Below are positions 1-11,636 of a stretch of 64,000 bases of DNA, one piece after another. Source of the DNA: Echinarachnius parma (Eukaryota > Echinodermata > Echinoidea > Clypeasteroida > Echinarachniidae); the NCBI GenBank assembly GCA_037951105.1, contig JBAMJV010003241.1, positions 1-64,000 on the forward strand, in the 5' to 3' direction. The stretch's first letter is position 1. Every line of letters begins with the position of its first letter. The notes under the pieces were generated by a model. It had not been told where the DNA came from. It saw only the letters and a program-made list of their open reading frames with translations, and ran no database searches. Both the position numbers and the translations under genes were made by a program.

Positions 1-555
1 TCTTGGGGTGTTCATATGCACCTTTTCAGGGGTGCGCATGTGCACATTAAGGCGTGCAAAATATGGGACTAGACCGTGCACCCTATAAGGTAGACATGGG
101 CACTCGTGGGGTGTTCATATGCACCTTTTCAAGGATGCTCATGTACACCCCTGTTAATGGGTGTACATGTGCACCTTAAGGCGTGCAAAATATGAGACAA
201 GATCGTGCACCCGTAGGGGTGCACAATTGCACCCCTATTTTTTAGTGTGTAATGGGTTCGAATTCTCTCTTATGCTTCTTTTTTTTGCCATAATTCATGG
301 GCACTCTTGGGGTGTTCATACGCACCTTTTCAGGGGTGCGCATGTGCACATTAAGGCGTGCAAAATATGGGACTAGACCGTGCACCCTATAAGGTAGACA
401 TGGGCACTCGTGGGGTGTTCATATGCAGCTTTTCAAGGGTGCTCATATACATCCCTGTTAAGGGGTGCACATGTGCACATTTAGGCATGCAAACTATGGG
501 ACAAGATCGTGCACCCCTAGGGGTGCACAATTGCACTCCTATTTTTTAGTGTGTA
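1..555. repeat. Tandem repeat, about 304-bp unit, rich in TGCAC words
   Basis: The block starting at base 1 (tcttggggtgttcatatgca) recurs at about 304 with few differences, so the window opens inside a tandem array with a unit of about 304 bp. Within each unit a shorter motif also recurs: a temperature of GTGCAC/TGCACC words and the phrase gtgcacaattgcac. The second copy ends near 555. The short ORFs here only reflect the repeat. Confidence 0.8.
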
Positions 556-940
556 CACCAGGTAAGTAAACAGATTGGGCTTTCAAGTTGCATGTGCATA
601 ATTAATTTATCTTCATACAAAGTTAGTTTCAGTCAATCAATCGAAATCTATTTGTTCTAATTACATAGCCTATCAGTGCTCTTTGATGAGCCTTGATTTC
701 GGAATTTAATAAAAAATAAAATCTGATCTGATAACATCAGTCTAATCTTTGTTCAAGGAAACAATATGGGAATAATCAATCTGGCATTATACGAAATACA
801 ACATATATAATTTATTTCAAAAATATATCAACACCCAACATTCAAATTCATCTTAGCATTTAATAATGTGCCTATTATCATTGTAATTTGTTCAAAATTA
901 GGAGGAAGATACGAAAAATATAAACCTATCTGCTCCGACT
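556..940. other. AT-rich spacer, nothing recognised
   Basis: This stretch between the tandem repeat and a diverged fragment of the same repeat shows no long ORF, inverted repeat or RNA gene that I can see. Confidence 0.5.
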
Positions 941-1100
941 ACGACTACACGTAGGGTGCACATTTCCACCCCATACATTGTGCACGCTCAGACGAGAAAA
1001 TGTTGACGTATGCGGGACATGCACCTTTACAGGAGTACGCGGGCACGCAAGGGGTTGAGGGGGAGGATCGTACACGCCAAGTGCACGCCTAGTTCTAAGT
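941..1100. repeat. Diverged fragment of the TGCAC-rich repeat
   Basis: The words gggtgcaca, gtgcacgc, catgcacctttacagg and gtgcacgcctag followed by a tagtgtgt-like ending resemble the unit at 1-555. It looks like an older, mutated copy separated from the main array. The alignment is by eye only. Confidence 0.4.
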
Positions 1101-1226
1101 GTGTTGGTTTAACCCTCATTTCCTTTCTTTGTTTGTATTTATTATTATTCATTATCCTCTATCAGGCAGAATGAACGAATATGATGATCATGAAACTGAA
1201 TTATTCAACCCAGTATATTATACATA

Positions 1227-1243
1227 CCCCCCCCCCCCCCCCC
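1227..1243. repeat. Poly(C) run, 17 bases
   Basis: Uninterrupted C homopolymer. It is one of many long G or C runs in this window. The ORFs read through it are frame artefacts. Confidence 0.9.
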
Positions 1244-1516
1244 TGTTCGCAAGAGAGCTGCGGATCCAATTTGTTCCAATTCGCAGGGTAACGACGTACG
1301 TACGTTGGCCGGAGAGTTACGGGAGACTGTCGGCGTATCGCACTGTTGGTGAACTGGTAGTATAATTCTCGTGCACAGCAGGCAAGTCTATTTTTATTCC
1401 TGCTTCTGTAATATATCTCTGGTCCATAAACTTCCATATCAATGTATAGCTCCTGACTCATCATCGTTTTACGTTAACCCTAAAAAGACTGGGCTATTTC
1501 GAACCTTTAAAAAACT

Positions 1517-1542
1517 GGGGGGGGGGGGGGGGGGGGGGGGGG
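1517..1542. repeat. Poly(G) run, 26 bases
   Basis: Uninterrupted G homopolymer just before the duplicated 160-bp repeat. Its exact length may be uncertain because such runs are hard to sequence. Confidence 0.9.
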
Positions 1543-1570
1543 TGGGAGGCTAAAAGGGCCCCCCCTTAGA

Positions 1571-1862
1571 TCTCGGCAACCGAAACTCCGATCGACTTCA
1601 AAATTGGCATGGTGATAGATGTCCATGAGGTCTACAATATTGCATAGTGAAGTTTTTAAACAATTAGAATATGCTAATTAGAGCTAATTAAATATGCAAT
1701 TTTTTTGTTGTTGTATTTTTTGTATTTTTCTCGGCAACCGAAACTCTGATCGACTCCAAATTTGGCATGGTGATAGATGTCCATAAGCTCTACAATACTG
1801 CACAGTTGGAAATTGTTTTAAAATTAGAATATGCTAATTAGAGCTAATTAATTATGCAAAAA
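1571..1862. repeat. Two tandem copies of a 160-bp repeat
   Basis: The phrase tctcggcaaccgaaactc begins at about 1571 and again at about 1731. Both copies continue with a ggtgatagatgtccat segment, a ctctacaatactgc-like segment and an AT-rich end containing atgctaattagagctaatta. Divergence between copies is about 15 percent by eye. No coding potential is seen. Confidence 0.85.
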
Positions 1863-1995
1863 TAGTATTTTTGTTTGTATTTTTTTGTATTTTTCTTTAT
1901 ATATGGTGATTCTTATGAAACAAAACTGTGTTCCTGGTACAATATACATGGTAAGATATCACAATCCCTGATAAAACAACAGGATAATCATGAAA

Positions 1996-2068
1996 ATTTA
2001 TTTAGTTTTCTATGTTTTTCTTTGTTTTTCTCTTTTTCTTTGTTTTTCTTTGCTTTTCTTTGTATTAT
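1996..2068. repeat. T-rich low-complexity tract (TTTTTCTTTG-like)
   Basis: Repeated tttttcttt units on the plus strand form a pyrimidine tract of about 70 bp. The 84-residue Phe/Leu-rich ORF overlapping it is low complexity, not a gene. Confidence 0.7.
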
Positions 2069-3418
2069 TCTTTATATATTGTATTGTTTTATGCAAATGA
2101 GAATGCAATACGTTTTATTCACCATGTAAAATGGAAATACTAACAGTGCATATGAAAAGATGGGCATAAAACTGCATTTAAAAAGGTGCATCTAAAAACT
2201 CTGTATGTTATATATGGAAGAATTGAAATTTGTTTGACACGCGATCGCAAAATGTTACATAACTCCGGGATCGTTGACCCGGTGTGTGCAAATTTGGTAT
2301 CAAAAGTTGCGCAAGACTCTAAGGACTCTAAGGAAAGTCACGAAGTGGCACCGTAAAATATTTAAGCATTGCGAAGTAATCGCGAAAATAGCGGGGGGGG
2401 GGGGCTAAATCAGCCCCCAGTCTTTTCACGGTTAAGTCGTAATCATTCAGACTCAGTCAGTCATTTCATCTATAACTTCTCCGATATTGAACTTCAAACA
2501 GTCCGACCGAGACACTGCATGGATATGCCCTGGTGCAGTGCATTTTTGCAGTGTTGTACTTGTATAGCCACATGGCCATGGTATTACTATAGCTCGTACC
2601 GTAATACCGTACGGTATGCAGTACCACAGTCATAGAGCCGTCATCAGTACCCCCCAGTTCATAACTCGGCTCTGTGTGTTTACGTGAAGCTGAAGCTTAA
2701 AGGTAGTTCAGATTCGTCAAATGAGATGCGCGGCGCCATCTTGCATACGCGTTGCGCACGGTGCGTAATGCACGTTAGCTCAGTGTCATGCGGTGCGCGC
2801 AAACTAACCCAGTTCAAAATGGCGACCCGCTATGTAGCATCCCCACGCTTGATGCCCTTTAAGCTGCTCGCCAGCTCCAGGCTAGCGCCTAGCTAACAGA
2901 CGACACAAACCTATTCGAGCCAGATACGAGCACTTTATGCAATTAGATGTCTCCTTGGCTTACAAGTTAGTTTAGTTTTCAGATAGTGGGACACAAAAAT
3001 AATCACATAAAAATATATTGTAATACATCTGTTTTTTGTTATGTGCAATAGTGTTTGATTATTAGATTTGTTGACATAATCAAATATCTTAAAATAACTC
3101 ATGAAACAAGCCTGCTACTTCGGGATACTTTGGATGCAGTTCACTGAGTCAGTGATGCAGTTCGTGAAGCTCGGAAGTGGGACAGTTTGCGGGCAACTTA
3201 TATAACTGTGTAAGTAGGGCTTTCGCATCGTGCGTTTGGTGTTCGCTCTGAGCTCGCTTGCGTTGTTTTTGTTGTTTACTGTAATCGGTCAATACTACAC
3301 TATTTTTGCCACGAGATGGCGTTAACACCCTTCACCAATCGTATTTCCCTTTAACGCGTTTTCTTTATATACATATAATTGTGACGTGTGTTCATTATAT
3401 AATGGGTTCGTACTAAAC
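2069..3418. other. No gene recognised; includes a G run and a GC-richer patch
   Basis: A poly(G) run lies at about 2392-2402. A GC-richer patch at 2720-2890 has several GCGC words and a 70-codon ORF that has no recognisable motif and no stop-to-stop length beyond chance. I see no splice-flanked exon or inverted repeat. Confidence 0.45.
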
Positions 3419-4400
3419 CAGAATCATTATTAATAATGAAGACGAGAATTGGAATTATTTATAAATAATGAAGTTTCGAATTGCAATTATTTATAAATAA
3501 TAGCAATGTGAATTGTAATTATTTTGAAAGGGGTAGTTTAGTTTTGGTAGAGAGGGCGCTGCACATCACAATTTTTTTGTGAGGTAATGAAAAACTGAGT
3601 GTCGAATTTGAGAGAACATGCAATTTTAATGGCAGAATACAATTTATTTGGTCAAAATCGACCCAGAAACGGCAGAAATATCAATAAATATATCTGATCT
3701 TATAATTCTTTGGGGCCCAAATAATTAGCTGAATTTTTCAAAAAATTAAAAAAATGCTTGCACTTTTAAAAAAAATTTCAAAAGCGTTTTTTAAATAGTT
3801 GTTGATGATCGATCTCTCTATGTAATAATTATTTCAATAAAACATCACATGCATAATTTTGTAGGAAAAATTGTTGAAACCAATGCCTTTTTAGAAAGCG
3901 CCCTCTTGTGTTTTAATGATAACGGGCTTCTTACTTAGTCTTTTGTAATTTTGTATACCTTTCGAGCATGGTGGAGTTATAACTATTGGTTTATAATGTT
4001 ACTGTCCAGGTTTAGTTACTAAGTTCAGCCTAATACCAAAACTGTACTACCCCTATAAATAATGAAGTTTCGAATTGCAATTATTTATAAATAATAGCAA
4101 TGTGAATTTGAATTATTTATAAATAATGAAGTTTCGAATTGCAATTATTTATAAATAATGATATATGAAATGTAATTATTTATAAATAATAGCATTTATA
4201 TATAAATAATATTAATGTATTTTGTCATTATATGTAAATAATAAAGATGAGTTTTATAATTATTTATAAATAATGTAAATTATATATAAATAATGCAAAT
4301 ACAGATTGCAATTATTTATAAATAATAAAGTATGACTTGTAATTATTTATAAATAATGGAGTATGAATTATACTTATATATAAACAATTAAAACTGTATA
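3419..4400. repeat. AT-rich minisatellite around ttataaataatg
   Basis: Units of roughly 30 bp built from aattatttataaataat plus a short variable segment (gaagtttcgaattgc, agcaatgtg) repeat from 3420 to about 3525 and again from about 4055 to 4400. The core is itself palindromic. A MITE at about 3527-4055 splits the array: the two flanks are the same repeat, so the array existed before the insertion. A LINE begins directly at its right end. Confidence 0.85.
3527..4055. mobile_element. TTAA-type MITE, family M1 (copy A, degenerate ends)
   Basis: The left end (aaaggggtagtttagttttg, then gtagagagggcgct) and the right end (ccaaaactgtactacccct) match the terminal inverted repeats of the better preserved copy at 21028-21591. 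The internal words (gaggtaatgaaaaactgagtg, the poorly kept aaacggcagaaatatc, gagttataactattggtt) are also shared. There is no coding capacity, so it would be mobilised by a transposase encoded elsewhere. The TTAA target is degenerate here. Confidence 0.8.
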
Positions 4401-6556
4401 CAAATTGTTTACAAATAAATTGACACATTTACTTACATTACATTTTGCTAAAAAGTTAAACAAGGCCTCTAATAATAACTCAAGTGTTAATATTTGGTCA
4501 GTTTTGAAACCATTGCTTCCATCTAAAAAAACTGTTAATAGCAATAAAGCTGATGAGAGCCAGCCTTTAGCTTATCATTTTAATGAATTTTTTGCTAACG
4601 TAGGGTCTGAATTGGCGTCTAAAATTCCCACTGTTGAGAGTAAACACGCTGTAAATGATAATGTTCAATCTTGTTTTGAATGTATTCCTTTCAGTGAAGA
4701 AAAACGTATTAAAGACAATTTGAAGCATGACTAACACAAAATCTGCTGGTGTTGACAATATTCCTATGTTGGTATTGAAGATGGGAACTCCATACATTGT
4801 ACCAACTCTTACTTATATTTTGAATAGGTCAATACGCGAAGGTGTTTTCCCTAGTAAATGGAAAAGGTCAAAGATAATACCAGTATACAAATCCGGTGAT
4901 AAATCATCCCCTAATAATTATAGGCCCATTTCTATTTTGCCTTCTGTATCAACGATTTTAGAGAAACTTGTTCAAGAACAAATAGTTTGTTATTTGAGAA
5001 GTAATACTATTTTGTCAGAAGCCCAGTCGGGGTTCAGAAAAAAAAACACTCAACTATTACTACATTATTGAAGGTCACAGACGACTGGCTAAGCGCGCTA
5101 GATCGCGGAATGTATACTGGTGCTGTCTTCATTGATTTACGAAAAACATTCGATACCGTTAAGCCATCCATTTTATTGAATAAATTATCTAGTATTGGTG
5201 TATCAAATGCTTGTTTGCCATGGTTTAGTAGCTATCTGACTGGTCGTCGGATAAGTACGCTTTTTAATTCTTCAACCTCGACAGAAATGGATATAGATTA
5301 CGGTGTCCCTCAAGGCTCGATATTAGGGCCACTTTTGTTTATTATATATATTGATGATATTGTGAAACACAAAGCATTGCAATGTACATTTATATGCAGA
5401 CGATACAGTGATTTTTTTTTCTCACAAGGACACAAATGTTATAGAAGAAACAATTAATTCCGACTTATTGAATATATATAGCTGGCTGTGTAATTCTAAA
5501 CTGAGCCTTAACTTTAATAAAACGGTCAGTATGTTATTTGGTTCTAATAAGATGTTACATAAATGTAATCATTTAAACTTAAAATTAAATGACAAGGAAA
5601 TACAATATGTACAGTCTACAAAGTACCTTGGTATGATATTTGATTCAAGTTTAAAGTGGAATTTACACATTGAAAATATTTGTATTCGAATTAGTAAATT
5701 GATAGGTCTTCTATCTCGTTTACGATATAATATAATTTTTTTTTACTTGAAAATTGTGTATAATGCAATGATTCTCCCAATATTTGATTATGGAGACTTG
5801 GTATATGGAACTGCCTGTGCTAAACACACTGAGAAGCTCCAAAACAGAGCTTGTCAAATTATGTTAGGGGTTAGCCCTTACAGACATAATGTCCATTATA
5901 GATTTGCATGATCGAGTTGGTTTAAAATCATTAGCAGCAAGGCGAAGTTCTCATTTAAACTCAATGGTATATAAGGCAACACATGGGTTAACTCCGCTTT
6001 ATTTAAAAAGATCCTTTCAATGTTGTGATTATAGTTATTCTCTAAGATCAAATGGAAATTTATTTTTACCAAAACCAAAAACAGAATTTCTTAAACGCAC
6101 ATTTCTTTATAGAGGCGCGCATGAATATAATATTCTTCCTCTGTAATAGTAAAATCCTCGCCAAGTATTTTTGTATTTAATAAGAAATTGGATTCTTTTA
6201 TACCAAGTTTCGTTTAATCCTCTTCGATGATATTGATTCAGTAGTACAGACTGTAGGCTGCACTCGTAGTTGTAGCTTGTAATCATAATAATTGTTGAAA
6301 TTCATTGTTAGTTATTGTTAATTGCTGTTAATGGTTAATTGTTTGTTGAAATTTATGTTTGATTATATTGCTAATTACTGTTAATTATTGTAAATTGTTG
6401 TTAATTATTGTTAGTATATTGTTGTTAAGGGACCCCATGGTAGAACAGCAATGTCTGCATAGACGGCGCTGAATGGGCCATCCCTCCGAATCTTTTGTAT
6501 TTACTGTTTTTTTACTTGTGTTTCGGAAAATAAATAAATAAATAAATAAATAAATA
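4400..6556 (+). pseudogene. 5'-truncated CR1/L2/Jockey-group LINE, reverse transcriptase remnant
   Basis: Plus-strand pieces at 4405-4734, 4727-5071, 5068-5457, 5408-5911 and 5889-6146 read as one ORF2 protein with at least four frameshifts. The linker before RT comes first, then the RT domain: KSAGVDNIP, YRPISILP, a motif A-like FIDLRKTFDTV, and YGVPQGSILGPLLF (motif B). The catalytic LYADDTVIFF is intact but out of frame with the preceding piece, near 5395-5415. The C-terminal region (STKYLGMIFD, ILPIFDYGD, then the RR-rich tail) follows. The endonuclease is missing, so insertion was 5'-truncated, landing at the edge of an AT minisatellite. A 3' UTR ends in (AATA)n at 6527-6556. The ORF is dead. 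Clade assignment within the CR1/L2/Jockey group is not settled. Confidence 0.85.
6527..6556 (+). repeat. (AATA)n tail of the LINE
   Basis: About seven AATA units follow the 3' UTR of the LINE at 4400-6526. Short tandem tails rather than poly(A) are usual for CR1/L2-type elements, so this marks the 3' end. Confidence 0.75.
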
Positions 6557-7387
6557 TGGAAACTAGCTGTACATTTCCGCGGGTTGTTTTTTTTAGAGAA
6601 AGGCGATGATGACATAACGACTCTTTAAAACTTTACTATTCCCAAAGTCATAATTTAAAAAGTAAGACAAAGTTGGCCGACTCAATCCCGGCCCACAACC
6701 CGTCAGTGCACCGTCCAAACATACATCCGGCCAACATGACCAATGTACTATAACAAAATCATGCACGGTTTTAATAGTACCAATGCAAAGTTATTCAGTT
6801 ATTCGCCATATTTCACATGGTCCATATTTTTTCCACCCCCTCCCACCTCCCCGCGACTCAAATTGCCTACATGACACACATATTAACCCGTCGTGTCACT
6901 TAAACGTGTCATATCCAGACTGACTTCGTCCGCGTAAAATACATGTTGTTATATTCTTGTGAAACCCGATCTTTTGATGGGAAAAGTAGCCGTCTATACA
7001 TGCATGCATGGCATAATAACTGAGCAGATACATGTATCTCCCCAATCCATTCTACCCTCCCCCAACACCGGCATCTTCTTTATGAGTGACCAGCCTATGG
7101 TCAGCAGGTCAGTGAGCTATAGCTATGCAAACAAATTAAGCGAATTAGCTAAATTGAAGCTGTCGCATTTTGTCATAGATGCCCGTACAAACACGATGCC
7201 AATCGGCAATAGCGATCATTACTACACCATCCGCGTATTATAAATATTGATATTTATCAAAACCTGGGTAGTTTCGCAACGTGTTATATTTAAAACGGTT
7301 TCTTAATATATCATTTGCGTTATCTACTCCAATTAATATTCGTATACATAATTTTACGGCGATAAATCGTTAGTCAATGCTCGGCGG
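6557..7387. other. No feature recognised
   Basis: The 94-codon ORF at 6959-7243 has no motif I recognise and unremarkable composition. No inverted repeat, tandem repeat or RNA gene is visible. Confidence 0.4.
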
Positions 7388-9404
7388 CTTAGACCACTGA
7401 CCTCTACTAATGGACGGGCGGTCATGGCTCAGTAATTGAGGCCGCGGGCTGCGGGCGCGCGCCATGTTGGGACCATCAACCCGTAACAGCGGATATTATG
7501 CACTAACGTGGTAGTGCATTATACTTGCTACGGAGTTATTGCTCACCATGGCATTTTTATATCCCTTTATCCCCCCAGGAATGAAATATGATCATATATG
7601 TGAAGTAAATAGTCTCAGTGATTGAATACTATATTATCCAGTGTATTGAATCACAGCTCAAGCAATGATAATTCGCCATTTGTTATGATGCTTACACGGT
7701 AACGTAAGGTATATGCGCGCCGGCGTTGCCCGGAGAGATTCACTCGGATTCCCGCTATTGACCCGATCTTATAAGTTATAACTATTACTCGCCCCTAGTT
7801 TATCTCTTATTTTCCTCTTGTTTTTAACAAGATTTTGTTCCCCATGTAAAGAAAGAACTTGTCTGCTGTTTTCATTAATTTATTTAATTGTACCATGCGT
7901 TCATGCATCACTGACTATACCATTTGGCACGTCATCCTCGTATATCAAAATATCATAAACAGATCTTTGTTTTCTTTCCTTTTCAATTTATTTGGTAACA
8001 TGTTTTCCGCGTTCTTCCTGAGATTACTATTTCAAAGGCATGCATGCTTTTTGAGTTATGGTTCATAATGTTACCTTTATGGTTTGTTTTAAATCATTAT
8101 GAACATCGATCAGGGATCGATCATGGAGGTTATAAAACACTTCTGAACTGAGAAATTCGAAGTTCGACCATATGCAACCTCTATTTATTAGATGTTATAA
8201 AAGTCAATACTTAACATTAATTGGAGAGACATGTTGTCGTTGTTGTTGATGTTGTTTTGTGTTTATTGCCGTTCTTCATTCATTTTGAGCCAATCTGTTT
8301 TTGTTTTCTTCCTTCTTTTCTTTTTTTGGTTTCAACTCAAATTTTAATTGCTCCTTTAAAAAAATACATTATGTATCTTTCTATATGCCCATGATATACA
8401 CATACCAATATTTCCCATCCGTAAACGATGCAATATAGATTAAAATTTTAATATTATATACGACTGAGTTACATTATTTTGAATATTTTCCAAGGAAGAT
8501 TCAAAGTCCTCCCATCTTTGTTGCCATTTAACATAATACTTTTGTTTAATCATACAATTTATTTCACTTTATCCATGCACTTTTCCCCCCAAGCCATGTT
8601 TTGCTTCTCTATCAACCATTTCATTGCATTAATTCCTTAATGACTATTATCCCCTCAAAATTCACCTCGATTCCATGTAAATTCAAATGAGTGCATAATA
8701 CCAATATTTCATCTATATCTTCTTTCATTATTTCCCTTTTTATGGCCTGAAATTAACTTAATGAGTCACTGTCTCGACAGAAAACCCTAGCCTTAGTATA
8801 GGCGTTATGAATTCAAACATACATTTTCAAAACCCAATCACTTATTCAATTATATCAAAAATACATGTTCAAGTTTACAATCGCATTTTTGTCATCTATT
8901 TGCCTGCCCGTATCTAAATCTCTTATCGATTTCACTTGTTTTATTTCAATATTTATAAAATCTATCAGTACAGTACCCTATTATAATAAATGTATCAACC
9001 TAATAATGCTAATATATATGTGGAATATAAGAGGTAAACTACAATCTTTTCTGACACAAAACATAACACATGGGACTGTAGGCGGCCCAATGACTGCAAA
9101 CAACTCGCCTATGAAACGTGATTTCAGCCTTTTGTATGTCATTATCATTTCGATTTGTACAGCCAAATGCCATGTAATGTGCCATCCTTAATCAGAATAC
9201 AATCAACACTTTTTATCTATTCGAGAACAATTGGTAAAATTAATCTGAAAAATGTTTACGAATGTTACACACTATCAACAGCGGGTTATCGACGGTCCAT
9301 GATGATGGTCCCAATATGGCCGCCGTGCGCGCGCGGCGGCCTCATTTTTGAATGGCCAATCAACGTGCAGCCGCCCGTCCATTAGTACAGGTCAGTGGCT
9401 TAGA
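7388..9404. mobile_element. Foldback element of about 2 kb with roughly 80-bp inverted ends
   Basis: The left end at 7388-7470 (actaatggacgggcgg, then gaggccgcgggctgcgggcg and catgttgggaccatc) matches the reverse complement of 9301-9404. The last word on the right is ccgcccgtccattagt. The match continues weakly inward (cccgtaacagcgg versus cccgctgttga). The interior is AT-rich with no recognisable transposase; its ORFs (7859-8068, 8865-9191) have no known motifs. A non-autonomous DNA element is the likeliest reading. I could not define a target-site duplication. Confidence 0.6.
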
Positions 9405-9714
9405 CAGGCAACAGGTATTGTGCACCCTCCCTTTTCTTCGATCTGGACGACGACCACGGGGCGATGGCGACTCGAGAATGGCTCTACGTCCTCCGCAAAA
9501 CTTATACCCTTCGATGCCGACGGTCGGGGAGAAGCCAAAATCTCGGGGGGAAGCGCGCCCGAGTGGGACATGATTTGGGGGGTTGAAGCTACCCGTATTA
9601 ATATAATGGACTAACTGTTTGCGCCCGTTAAACGGGCGCTCTTTGCTGTGGCAGCCATTTTGCGTTTGTCGTGGCATCAAACTCTTACACCATTTGCTTC
9701 CGTAATCAATATTT

Positions 9715-10015
9715 GGGCTTGTATCCGAAACTGGACAATTTGTTCCCTTTCCGGCATGTATCAGAAAAGAAGCAATTTGTGTCCATTCGAGCTATATTTA
9801 GAGTTAATCCGTTGCTTGTATCATACAATGAACAGTTTGTGTCATATGTCCCATCAAGCTATACTCTGAGCTGTTTTGTTGCTTTTATTACAAATTGAAC
9901 CATTTGTGACACATTATTTGTCTTTGTGCCAAATTATGTTATTGTATCACAAACTGCACGATTACCTTAAAATTGAGGGTTTGTACCATTATATTAGCAC
10001 AATCTGTATTTTGTC
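9715..10015. repeat. Degenerate minisatellite, gtatc...aaactg...caatttgt theme
   Basis: Phrases such as gtatccgaaactggacaatt, gtatcagaaaagaagcaatt, gtatcatacaatgaacagtt and gtatcacaaactgcacgatt recur about every 55-60 bp. The copies are strongly diverged, so this is an old tandem array. Overlapping ORFs are incidental. Confidence 0.5.
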
Positions 10016-10029
10016 AAACTACAGTATGA

Positions 10030-10446
10030 GCCGTAGGCGTCTTTTTTTCCCGTACCACTAACGCGACAGTTTTCGTCAAAAACTCGTGAAAGCGTGCTGA
10101 AAGCCCGAGACTAGCTCGCGTGTGTTGATTTACATGCAAGCCTAGCTATTCTCTCAATAAAATCGTGGCTTCACACACCATGATGACTGTGAGTGTGATC
10201 GATCTACGCCTAGATGAATGTTCCTAGTCTCAATGTCGTGGTCGTAGTCCGCATCGAGATCGGCTACTAATTAATGGTCACCCTTGCCCTTGGACTTGTC
10301 TTATCTAGTTCGATGTCGCAGAGCCGCAGATTTTGATGCATAATAGCAGCGGGGGCTAGTCTTGGCTTACCAGCGCGCTTTCACGAGTTTTTGAGGAAAA
10401 CTGACACGTTAGTGTATACGGAAAAAAAAAGACGCGAGCCGCAGGC
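10030..10446. mobile_element. Palindromic MITE of about 417 bp
   Basis: The left arm (gccgtaggcgtcttttttt, then ccactaacgcgacagttttc and aaaactcgtgaaagcg) matches the reverse complement of 10376-10446 (cgctttcacgagtttttg, aaaactgacacgttagtg, aaaaaaaaagacgcgagccg). Arms are about 70 bp. The middle has no ORF. Target duplication is not clear. Confidence 0.7.
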
Positions 10447-10665
10447 GTACCCAGCGGGGGTTCGGGGTTCAACCCCTCTCCCCTTGACCCAAAAATAACT
10501 GTTATGGGGGATTTGAACCCTCCTCCCCTCCCAACTACCCCTTCAAAAATTCTTGCGGACACCGCCCCCCTCGAAAATTCTTCACGCGACAGCCCCCTTA
10601 AAAAAGCTTCGGCGAAACACCCCTCAAATATTCACCGACACCCATAGACGTACCCAAGGGGGGTT
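10447..10665. repeat. C-rich CCCCTCAAAAATTCTT-type repeat
   Basis: Short units combining a C run with tcaaaaattcttgcggacac or tcgaaaattcttcacgcgac match the satellite that fills 63040-64000. It follows ggcgtacccagcgggggttc, and a similar ggcgtacccaaggggggttc-like phrase closes it. It is a small outlying block of that satellite. Confidence 0.65.
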
Positions 10666-10676
10666 CATACATATTT

Positions 10677-11002
10677 ATTCAAGTATTTTAGTCTCTAATA
10701 TATGGGATTGAATATTCCAGGGTCATTATTATATCGAGTATAAGGAATTCGACAGATTTTCGTATATATCTTTCAAACGTAGTTTCAGTACATAATTATA
10801 AATGATAATTATATCTGTACAAAAGAGTGAACATTTATTAAAATAATTATAAGTATCATAACATCGCGTCCTTCTATCTGATGTTTGAACAGCCGGTTAG
10901 TTTCTCAACATTTGCGCGGAGTACTATTTACTGAGTATTAATAATTTATTACGTGGACGTGGTTTGGCAAAATAATCTCGTTGGCACTTAACCAATTTAA
11001 TC
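10677..11002 (+). repeat. Dispersed repeat, second copy inverted at 62036-62366
   Basis: The phrases gggattgaatattccagggt, atttgcgcggagtactattt, attacgtggacgtggtttgg and aatctcgttggcac recur in reverse complement at 62036-62366, in the same order, over about 325 bp with small gaps. Neither copy has an ORF. It is probably a non-autonomous repeat of unknown type. Confidence 0.75.
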
Positions 11003-11012
11003 AATCAGTCCT

Positions 11013-11165
11013 AGGCCACGTTGCAGAAAGAGATACAATCGATTGTAAGTCAGAAAATTTACGCGTTTCAACCAAGCAGATTTGCGCATCTAAAACACGT
11101 GATCTGACTTACCATTATTAATTGCAGCTTACAATAGATTTTATCTCTTCCTGCAACGGGGCCCT
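11013..11165. mobile_element. Short MITE, about 153 bp
   Basis: The left arm (ggccacgttgcagaaagaga, then tacaatcgattgtaagtcag) matches the reverse complement of the right arm (cttacaatagattttatctc, then ttcctgcaacggggcc). Arms are about 40 bp with mismatches and enclose a 70-bp centre. Confidence 0.65.
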
Positions 11166-11223
11166 GAACGGGTTTAAGAGTATTGTACGATTTTAATAGT
11201 TAGAAATGGGGTAGGAGTCTATT

Positions 11224-11430
11224 TTAAAGGGATCTAGTAACATTGTCCAAATCCTCACAATCAAATTGTAATGGTGGTGGTTCCCTCATACCTTGCTGTA
11301 TTCGTATTAACAATTTAGAAGCATGGGACAGGTTACGGTTTTTCGAATTTCCCTTTCGTTAAAAAGATATTTAAGATTGAAGTGTTCATATGTTAAACTG
11401 TCCACTGGACACCTGCGTGTACGGATGCCA
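11224..11430 (+). mobile_element. TTAA-type MITE, family M2 (right-truncated copy)
   Basis: It begins ttaaagggatctagtaacat and continues with tgtccaaatcc, ggttccctcata, gcatgggacaggttacgg and the cgttaaaaagatattt segment. These words recur in order in the full copy at 47780-48166. The copy stops near 11430, before the right terminal inverted repeat. Confidence 0.75.
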
Positions 11431-11605
11431 ATTAATAACACATGTGCATATATGCACAATATGCGACCAGAAATTCAAAATGGCAGCCCACCTGTCTAAT
11501 GAGACCACCTATCTACACCGACCACTTTTCACCGGTCCCTTGAGCGGTCGCTATAGACAGGTTTGACTGTACTTACCCTATCGTAATCGCGACCCTAAAC
11601 TTAAC

Positions 11606-11636
11606 ACGATAACCCTTACCCTAACCCTAACCCTGT
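11606..11636. repeat. Short interstitial telomere-like tract (CCCTAA)n
   Basis: Three to four degenerate units (taacccttaccctaaccc, taaccctg) of the TTAGGG-type animal telomere repeat on the minus strand. It is too short to indicate a chromosome end. Confidence 0.6.

Noticed and set aside
2684-2896. 70-codon ORF in a GC-richer patch
   Set aside because: No motif, no splice signals in the right places and a length expected by chance.
8350-8900. Possible L1-like C-terminal remnant on the minus strand
   Set aside because: A few phrases looked LINE-like, but no conserved RT or zinc motif could be read in any frame.
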